From assembly GCA_023159155.1 (NCBI GenBank), contig JAJNNX010000012.1, forward strand, positions 930,001-994,000: 64,000 bases of DNA. The letters run 5' to 3'. Of the stretch, positions 55,894-64,000 are shown piece by piece. The notes under the pieces were generated by a model, which saw nothing but the letters and a program-made list of their open reading frames with translations, was not told the DNA's origin and ran no database searches. Source of the DNA: Ustulina deusta. Lineage: Eukaryota > Ascomycota > Sordariomycetes > Xylariales > Xylariaceae. Each line of letters starts with the position of its first letter. Position 1 is the first letter of the stretch. A program made the translations under genes and the position numbers.

Positions 55894-58800
55894 CCAAGTA
55901 GGTAAAGTCCATACCTAAGCACCTATCCAGGTACGTGGTATTGAAAGGAGGGACGGGAGAGGGAGAGCCAGCACAAAGAAGTGATGAACTTACGAGGACG
56001 CTTTCCAGCACGGGGATAATCTGGTGAGGTAGACATTCTGAGGATTTTTCCTTTTTTTTTCGTCTCCTTTATTTCTCCTTACTCCTTCTGCGTTTCTTTT
56101 TTCTGATTGTTTGATAGCGTTGGGAACACCTACTGTACCGGGTAAGCACGGGAGGTAGCTCAGCTTCGGAAGTATCCAGTGCCCCTCTCTTGGGAGCGAG
56201 TGCAGCAATGTTGGCCGCAATAGTATTTGTAATAAATAATAAATGCAGGTACCCAGACGCTCAGTAAGGAGCCTCCGTTTAGATTGATCAAATATGGGAC
56301 TTATTGTGGCGTATATGTATGGTCGAATGTAGTGTGATCTCGACGGTGATAGAGGAGTTAGACAGGTTAATTAAGGAGAAAATTAAAATAAAATTTGTCG
56401 GTGTGAGCCAGCTTTAAGAATCCCGAGAGCAGCACTAAGAGGATCCGAAAGGGGAAATATTTGCTTATACCTGTAGGTAGCCGTGGAGACACCTATTACC
56501 TGGACCTGTGCATTTCCTGACTCGACCTAACACGAACACGATTCATTGGTAGCGAGTTCGGTCAGCTTGGTCAGTTTGGTCTCTACAGTATTAAGACAGA
56601 CTAAGGAAAGGTTACCTGCGATACCTACGATACCTACCTATACCTATTACTATATACCTCATAGTGGACATCTGTCGGTATCAATAGATACCTAGGTACC
56701 CGGAGAGGCGCTGGAGAGGTGGTGATTCCACCATTAGGTAGCGGGTCTAGTCATGATCTGTGGCCTATCAAATGGACAAGAAGAGCACGCATGCCTGGGA
56801 GTACCGTACTAGCCTACCTATAATAGCGCCTCATAATGGTAGGATTCTCCGAGTCTCTGCAGGCTGCACTGGGTCGGCCGTGAATCCGGAGACCGACAAT
56901 TTGCGGGATGGCGGGGTTTTTCGGCCATTTCCTATTCTACCTATCGCTCGAGGGTACGATGTATTTCGGCGACTTTCAAGCTGCAGCCTCGGTGAAACGC
57001 AACACAGGGTATCTAGCGGAAAGGTAGTGAGTGAAACGGAATTCCCCGTCCCTGGTGTCCCGATTTCAGTCTCGACCATTCTTATTCTACTTGCAATGCC
57101 CACACTACATACATAGGTAGTGTGCCTGGTACTACCTATCTAGGTAGTATCTACTACCTGCCCACTTATTAGTTAGGTAATTCATTGACATACCTCGCAT
57201 CCACATCCATCATGAGGACCCGGGGTATTCTTACTCATTGTCGCTTGACCTGTCACGGTAGGTAGGTACATAGCTTACTTACTATCAGGTACCCACCTAG
57301 TTTATCCCTCGTTTCTGTCTCCTCCGCTATTACCTCGTGAGAAGCATGATGTTCAGCCGCCGCGGTCCTGTTCGGAAACCCATCCGATTCTGCTGTGACT
57401 ACAAGGCAGTACTTAGCGGTTTACATTCCTCCTGGTATATGTCATCATGTATAGTATTACCAAGGATCAAGCGCCGAGAGACGATGAACTGTCAACTCAG
57501 CTGAACACATTGATCAACCCGACACGGCTGCTTGGTCTTACTGGTCTTCTGTCTGTCCGTTTAGCAGGTTGTTGAGCAAACTGCTCTGCCACCTTCTAAG
57601 TTACCTAACGTCGCCGTTCAATTGCTACATGTATAGGTATTGCCTGTCTAGGTATAAATACCTACCTAATCAAATCCGCCAGCCATTGTTTTTCTTATCT
57701 CCCCCACTTAAGCAAGTATCAGAACAAAACGGCACCATGACAAGAAACATAGGTCCTCATGCTTCACCGAATGGACATTACCGACTTCATTCTGCATTCT
57801 TCGTCCTTCTATCCTTCGTCGGCGACAGTATCGCCGCCAATCGGCCGAGTGAATATAAAATTCAACCATGGAACTGTGTTTCAACCCTTTTGCAAAAGGA
57901 CAAGCTGTAATGGTTCGATTGGTGAACCATACATCCCGTCCTCGCAATCTACTCCTGATCAGGCCATTCTCTGTTACTTGTACATCTAGTACGGATTGGA
58001 TGAACCTTGCGATACAGAGACCGGTTATAAGACCACTCTCAATGCAACTGACCTTACGCCTGTCGTCAGAGTGGCCTATGCCAGCAGGATAGCCTAGTGA
58101 TGAATTTGGCAAGCAAAGCACTATTTATTGCTAGCGCATGAATACCGGTTTGAGCCAATATAGCGTCCTCGAATGATGCCTTCGACCAAATATGACATTA
58201 TATGATAAAGAGTGGTCTTGAGAGTTGGAGCAGAATACGCTCGTCGGGGTTGTCTCCTGCTCTGCCGGGGATGGGACTTGTTTCGCCACACGTTGTCGCC
58301 CGTATTCCGTAGCGATTGGAAGTGCGAGTCGTGACATGAATGGTGTTGTTGGTGGGATAGGCGCACCAGCACTCTAGAGTGTGCCGAGGCCAGCAACGTC
58401 TCTTGAAGTTAGGTAATTAGTAATATGTTTCGGACACTTCTTGCATTGCACACATCCAAAACAGGATCGCTGTGCGCCATAACCGTGCCACAGTAAACGG
58501 ATACCTACCGAGGGGAGAATCGTCCGCGACGAATTAATAGCGTTTCAACAGAATAAACACTCGCCTATCTAAGTATCGATCACCGCCTTCTCATCCTCAA
58601 CGTCCCAGTATCTCAATCTGCGTCGAATTGGAACGACTGAAAGAACACCGGCGAGTTCCGAATATTCTCGGATACTCTCGGGGTGGACTACATTAGTTTC
58701 AATCCCTTTCTGGAATGTGGTTGCTTTCAGACTGTGTGTACTTAATCGTGTTGCTGCATCGATGATATGTCGTGATCCGTTGAGTTGGAAGAGGGCAAAA

Positions 58801-59539
58801 TCAGCATGAGTAAAGGAGCCGATTAACCTTTATCCCTGAACCCAATAATACAGCTATTGGGAACATTGAATACCGTAAGGATAGGAAGGCCATGAAACGT
58901 CTAGTCTTCACTCCACACTTGAAGCTATATCCAACATAACACCGAGGCCAGGCAGTAATTGTCAAGTTGGCGAGACCAGGAGCTGAAGATCTCCATTCAC
59001 GAGCATAAAGAAACAAAGGCGGAATTCGACCGCTCGCAACTCGCGCAATCCCACCCCGCGAACTGCCCAGCTAGGTTCACCTCTTCCACGATCGGCAGGT
59101 GAGCGCCACGAAGCTTATCTCGATGTAGCTGCGCAGACAATTACAAGGTACGATGCTTTTAGCAAGGAGAAATGAGATCAACGGCATCCCTGAACCCGCT
59201 GCAACTTGTCGGAATTCTTCCACCATGGGGTCCACAGACTAGAGGGAGATCGGCAGTTAGACACATCCTTGCTCGGTCGAATCTTTGTCAACAGGATGTT
59301 GGTTACTACACGACACTATAGCTAGCGAATTGCAGGGTCGTCGACTTGCATGTTGATAATGTCCTTAGTTTCATTCGCTCGGCATCATGTGCGCTTTCGC
59401 AGGGGCAGTTATAGTATGGGGGGCTCGACTCGAGGTGTCGCGCGGCATTAGTATAAAGGTCGCCCTTCGCTCCCATCAACGACATGCTTGATCATCACGA
59501 CCGCATCAGTTCAGAAATGTAGAGTCAGGCGACTGAGTC

Positions 59540-60264
59540 ATGATGAAGGCTACTCTTGTTTCTCTCCTGGCCCTTGCCAACGGCGCCCTCGCGTCCGTCC
59601 AGGGCTTCGATATCTCGCACTATCAGTCGAGCGTCAACTTCGCCGCCGCGTATAGCTCCGGCGCCCGTTTCGTCATCATCAAGGTGAGGCCTACCGTCCC
59701 GAATTTGCCACCCGGAAACCAACCCGCAAGAAACTAACCTGATAACAGGCGACCGAGGGAACAACTTACATCGATCCCGCGTTCAGCTCTCACTACACCG
59801 GTGCCACAAATGCCGGTTTTATTCGTGGTGGTTATCACTTCGCTCACCTCGATACCAGCTCTGGCGCCACCCAAGCGAACTACTTCCTTGCTCACGGCGG
59901 GGGCTGGTCTGGCGACGGCATCACCCTTCCAGGCATGCTCGATCTAGAGGGCAGTTGTGTGCTCTCAGCCAGCGCCACGGTCGCCTGGATCAAGGACTTC
60001 AGCAATACCTACCACTCCAAGACTGGCGTGTACCCTCTGCTCTACACCAACCCCTCTTGGTGGTCGTCCTGCACGGGCAACTCGAACGCCTTCACCAGCA
60101 CCAACCCCCTGGTCCTCGCTCGTTACAGCAGCAGCGCTGGCACCCCCCCTGGCGGCTGGCCGTACTATACCATCTGGCAGTACAACGACGCCTACACCTA
60201 TGGTGGCGACTCCGATGTGTTTAACGGCGATATGGCTGGTCTCCTCAGGCTCGCCAAGGGATAA
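59540..60264 (+). CDS. Secreted GH25 muramidase (Chalaropsis-type lysozyme)
   Basis: N,O-diacetylmuramidase that hydrolyses the beta-1,4 link between N-acetylmuramic acid and N-acetylglucosamine in bacterial peptidoglycan, presumably for competition with or feeding on bacteria. Exon 1 59540-59683, intron 59684-59748 (65 nt, CTAAC branch site), exon 2 59749-60264: 219 residues. Signal peptide about 1-18 (MMKATLVSLLALANGALA). The GH25 barrel starts with GFDISHYQ (Asp24), then RFVIIKATEG (Glu51), GFIRGGYHFAH, PGMLDLEG (Asp113, Glu115; the DxE catalytic pair), VYPLLYTNPSWW and YYTIWQYNDAY. No cell-wall-binding repeats follow, so this is a bare catalytic domain as in fungal members. It is flanked by large gene-free DNA; the coding sequence is GC-rich. 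The second ATG at 59543 is an equal start. Confidence 0.94.
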
Positions 60265-61905
60265 TCGATCCTTGGATCTTGATGAGTTGGATGAGTCTAG
60301 ATGTACCTACCAATAGTCAATATGCTCTAGATTCGTTATTTCAAAAAGAAATTTGTTTCGTGTCACTCGTGTATCTCTCCCATCACGTAAAGACTACAGC
60401 TATATCGACTATGCTGAACAAATCGTACTGCTGGAGGCTCTAGTGTATATAACAAGACAACAGCATAGAGGACATCTACTCTACTTTGAAGTCAAACAGG
60501 GCCAACGGGCTGCAGAAATGCGCGGATAAATGTATGATAGATGCTAGGTGGGTAGACTATTATGAACTATATATTTGTTGACGATTAACTCGAAGCAAAC
60601 ATGTCAGACTCGTACTAGAGGTAGTATTATTCCATGTTGAAAGGAAGGTGGTTCGGTTGCTATTTGATCAAGGTGATCAACTAGCTCCATTGAAGATGCA
60701 ACAACCCCTTTCTTCTAGGCTGATGAACCAAGCCGCAAATCCAACTGTGTTCTTCGAAGTGGAATAGAAAGCTTGTAGCTATCACAATGATTAACATTCT
60801 AGCAGACGCACGCTACGGGAATGTGCGTTCTCCTACACAAGTTATCACCTCACCGTTGGCAGTGCAAACGCGTTACAGACCCATAACAAACACTTCAATC
60901 ACCTAGGTTACATAAGTTCTGAAACCTACCCAACAAATTCCCAGGTGGTCTTTGTCTCGTTCAGCCACCCGCACTCGGTCGATACCACAGCACCCGCAAA
61001 ACAAGGACCATAGGCCGTAACACGGGCACAATTGCCCAACGAGATCATATATCTCATGGTACCGAAGGAGGCGGTGCGTTAGGGAAGAGGTTATCCCGCT
61101 TCATTTGGGTTGAAGAGGTCATCGGTTCGAACCCGGTACGCGCCCAGCTACTACATATGTAACTTGTTTTACAAGTATTATTTCCTTTCTCTGTCTTTTT
61201 ATTTATTTATACTTTTTTACAACTCTGCGCTTACGGCTATTTTATAGCGGATGAATCTCCAGGACTAATATGCGGTCAACCACGTACTTGTTTTGTTGTG
61301 TTGGGATGATAGGCACAAGCTACTACGCGGGCGAGAACTCCAGGGGGTCCGGTAATGTTGATCTACACAACACTCGGAACAGACTTGCTAGGGGGCAGAG
61401 CCTGTAAATGCCACTACTTGATATTTACTGTCTTGAATGCATAACCCAGGCGAGACGGGGAGGATGGTTGGATTCAGAGCTAGTGACCGCCCAGTCGAAC
61501 ACCAATTCTCCTGTTTAACTTACTGGAATTATCTGTCACCATCTGGATGTAAACAATCAGACCAACGACACAGTAGGAAGGAAGGATTGACAGGGCCGGC
61601 AGATTAATAGATCCTCGTTTCGACTCGAAACCTAGTGTGAAAATCACTGCTCATTCCCACCTGTGTTATTATACGTAAACTAAACACAAGGTTTATGTGG
61701 TGAATGTGAGATTCCCGACGTCGGGCCGGACGCCCTTGTGATTATTAATTGTGGGCCGACAGTTTTTCTTTTTATTATCATCATCATTGTGATTATTAGG
61801 TATTCTTCTTTCTTTTCGAGAAACAAACCCCGGGAGCTAGCAACACAGGACTGTCCGATTCACACCGGATGAGGCTCCAGAAGAACCGGCAAGAAAAGCA
61901 CGAGG
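60265..61905. other. Intergenic region containing tRNA-Pro
   Basis: 1.6 kb between two plus-strand genes. Its only recognised gene is tRNA-Pro at 61073-61145. The rest (GH25 3' side, and the transporter leader from about 61700) is unremarkable. Confidence 0.55.
61073..61145 (+). tRNA. tRNA-Pro (anticodon UGG), intronless
   Basis: A complete 73-base cloverleaf: acceptor GGTGCGT pairs with ACGCGCC (one G-U), T8 A9, D arm GGGA/TCCC, anticodon stem CTTCA/TGAAG with loop TTTGGGT (TGG at positions 34-36), variable loop AGGTC, T arm ATCGG-TTCGAAC-CCGGT, and discriminator C. The B box GGTTCGAAC is canonical. T runs follow (TTTT at about 61167 and TTTTT near 61196), suitable for Pol III termination. 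In contrast to the tRNA-Ile relics, nothing interrupts it. Confidence 0.93.
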
Positions 61906-63605
61906 ATGGGTTACGGGACGCAAGCCAGCGGACGCGAGGGATCAGCCGGAGCAGAGCGGCATAACCCGGTCGCGTCACCAAGCTCTCCACACCCTGCGTC
62001 GCCGCCCGCCATTTGCTCAGACGGCACCGATGAGGCGGCGAGGTCCGTGCAAGAAAGCGGGAGGTATTGGAGACACGTGCATGAGTTCTACGAGAGGAAT
62101 ATCGGACTGTTGCTGGTGTTTTTGGCACAGACTTTTGGCTCCGTGGTGCGTTCTGCCACTTCTACGCTGAACCAACTCACTCGTTCTCCTCTTTCCTTCT
62201 AACAATTATCATTTTACCCAAACAACCCGGACTCGCTTCCGACACCGTTGTTGCTGCTGCCACTGCCGTTGTGATCGGCGTTATTCGTTGATCTAGTCCA
62301 CTAACATTCGACTGACTAAACTTACTTTACTACTTATAGATGAACACAGCGGCAAAGCTCTTGACGGCCAGTGATTCACCTAACCAGTTCCATGCGCTGC
62401 ACATAATATTTGTCCGCATGTTCGTGACGGCCATCCTAGGCACGTTGTATATGTGGTACAAGAAAACCCCCGACTTTCCTCTCGGGCCACGAAATATGTT
62501 TGGTTTCCTAGTCTTGCGCGGTACAGCTGGCTTTTTTGGACTCTTTGGCTTGTACTGTGAGCGATTCCCATCCTGGCCTTCGGGTGGGATTCATTATATA
62601 GAGATGGGTCCACAGATCTCAACTACATATATGGGTGGGGATGGAACTGATTGATATTCTTGCGTAGACTCGCTTTCGTATTTGGAAATTTCGGATGCTA
62701 CTGCCATTTCCTTCTTGGTCCCGACCTGGACTGCTCTCCTCTGCTACGTCTGGCTACAGGTGAGTTGTGTCGGAAGACCGAGGGTATTGTAGAGAGCAAG
62801 GAAACAGTGTCTGACGCGTTTTGCAGGAGCCATACCGAATCCGAGAGGCATTCTCGGGTCTTACTTCGCTGGCCGGCGTCCTTCTTATCGCGCGACCAGC
62901 ATTTCTCTTCGGAAGCGCAAGTGTGCCCGTACTAGACGTCGGGAATGCGACGATGATGATGACGATGTTCATGGCAGACGGACCCCAAGAGGGATCACCC
63001 GTCGTGGGCTCTCCATCATCGCCACAGCGGACGCTCGCTGTCATCTGCTCTATTGTTGGAACATTCGCAGCGGCGACGGCATATAGCACGATCCGGGTCA
63101 TCGGCAAACGAGCCCATTCGTTGATCAGCGTAAACTACTTTGCCGGGTTGTCAACCATCGTCTCGGGTTTGATTATCCTGGTTCATCCAGACCTGACCTT
63201 CATAGTGCCGAAAGGCGCTATGCAGTGGATTTTGTTGCTTGTCATCGGGGTGGCGGGATTCCTCTTACAATTCCTACTGACTGAGGGGCTCCAGCGAGAG
63301 AAAGGCGGAAGAGCGACGAATATGACGGTAAGACCCAACAATAAACATGCAAAGTCTGGAACCAACCTTGCTGATTGGTCCCTTGTTTCCAGTACTTTCA
63401 AATGGTGCTCGCGCTGATCATAGAACGAGTCATCTGGGGAACGACGCCTCCAGTGTTGAGTCTTGTCGGGAGCGGTTTGATCATCAGTGCGGCGATATGG
63501 CTAAGTTTGCAAAAGGCCAAAGCTGACGAGGTGAAAGAGAGAACTGCTCTGATCAACGAGGAGACTAGTCTGCTGGGACCTGGCAGAAGACAAGGTGAAG
63601 CATAG
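61906..63605 (+). CDS. EamA/DMT-superfamily membrane transporter (SLC35-like)
   Basis: Five exons: 61906-62145, 62340-62556, 62668-62759, 62827-63327 and 63393-63605, giving 420 residues; introns are 194, 111, 67 and 65 nt. About ten hydrophobic helices are visible, as two EamA halves: RNIGLLLVFLAQTFGSVMN, FGFLVLRGTAGFFGLFGLYY, SLSYLEISDATAISFLVPTW with ALLCYVWLQ, LAGVLLIARPAFLFG, then LAVICSIVGTFAAATAYSTI, MQWILLLVIGVAGFLLQFLL, TYFQMVLALIIERVIWGTTP and GSGLIISAAIWLSL. The motif EISDATAISFLVPTWTALL resembles the SLC35G/DUF6 subfamily. An acidic dileucine-like tail (NEETSLLG) hints at a vacuolar or endosomal location. The substrate is unknown. Confidence 0.9.
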
Positions 63606-64000
63606 TACATGTGATCCAAGATATGAAGTGCGATAGAAACCTTCAGTACCTATGATTGTAAATTATAGATTGGTTTTGGGGTGATGGTATGAATAATATA
63701 TCATTCCGATATTATCGAGTGGTATAGGCAGTGTCTTGCATAGCAGGCGGTGCTCGATGTAGTAGATTACGAACATCTCACATTGACACAGCGATATTAG
63801 CGCAATTAATTTAATACAGATGACTCGGGATTTATTCTCAAACATCTCTATGTAGTTCAAATTGGCCGAGAGTATTGAGGTTGAGTACCAATTTCAGACC
63901 CGGCCCTCGGTATAGTACATGGGTCTGGTGCTACGAAAATACCTACAGGTACCCATCTATCGATAAGCAACAACCCCCAGATAAATTTCCAGGGACCCTC
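63606..64000. other. Intergenic DNA at the right edge
   Basis: About 0.4 kb downstream of the transporter. AT-rich at first, then a TACCTACAGGTACCC motif near 63940. No gene seen. Confidence 0.5.

Larger units (their letters stand above)
55478..59539. other. 4.1 kb intergenic region
   Basis: The left end is the EMG1 promoter, with (GGT)8 at 55693 and a 9-bp repeat at 55867. Further right are AT-rich stretches, CCTAGGTACC at 56691, and many unrecognised short frames. The right end leads to the GH25 gene. One short frame with a hydrophobic segment (57737-57910, +) might be a small secreted peptide but lacks support. Confidence 0.5.

Noticed and set aside
57569..57910. Small possibly secreted protein
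   Set aside because: A hydrophobic stretch is present but the frame is short, the start is unclear and there is no conserved motif or intron support.

Overview
The window is nuclear DNA of a filamentous ascomycete, most likely a sordariomycete. The genes carry short GT-AG introns (42 to about 190 nt, most 55-95) with CTAAC/CTGAC-type branch points, there are no operons or ribosome binding sites, and intergenic DNA is dotted with CTAGGTACC-like motifs. The proteins are fungal in type: Lro1-type PDAT, Atg9 with long disordered ends, a fungal-style APH protein, a cytochrome-b5-fused sphingolipid desaturase. No closer assignment can be defended from sequence alone.

Layout, left to right: DPH7 (3' end off the left edge, -), a DUF1917 protein (+), NAA30 (-), PDAT/LRO1 (+), TAN1 (+), then 10.8 kb (9495-20315) with no recognisable gene, a divergent APH-family protein (+), COG6 (-) head-to-head with ATG9 (+), an eight-exon Mrs3/Mrs4-type mitochondrial carrier (+), a P58IPK/DNAJC3-like TPR-J protein (-), a 2.8 kb degraded segment with two tRNA-Ile relics and gene fragments, a HAUS1-like augmin subunit (+), VAC14 (-, eight exons), a delta-8 sphingolipid desaturase (-), a 3.1 kb gap holding a 250-bp Tc1/mariner-type MITE, a membrane-anchored VOC-domain protein (-), EMG1/NEP1 (-), a secreted GH25 muramidase (+), an intact tRNA-Pro(UGG) (+), and an EamA/SLC35-like transporter (+).

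Most genes are conserved single-copy housekeeping genes, so the window is not a biosynthetic cluster or defence island. Themes recur by function only: translation and RNA modification (DPH7, TAN1, EMG1, tRNA-Pro), N-terminal acetylation (NAA30), lipids and membranes (PDAT, desaturase, VAC14) and vesicle traffic/autophagy (COG6, ATG9). All exon joins were derived by reading splice signals, phases and protein continuity by eye; every multi-exon CDS given below sums to a multiple of three.

The most unusual items are the tRNA-Ile gene interrupted by 55 bp in the anticodon arm with a degraded 5'-half copy 1.1 kb away, the MITE, the APH-like protein with substituted catalytic residues, the VOC domain fused to a membrane anchor, and the gene-free 10.8 kb with its short palindromes and 11-bp minisatellite.
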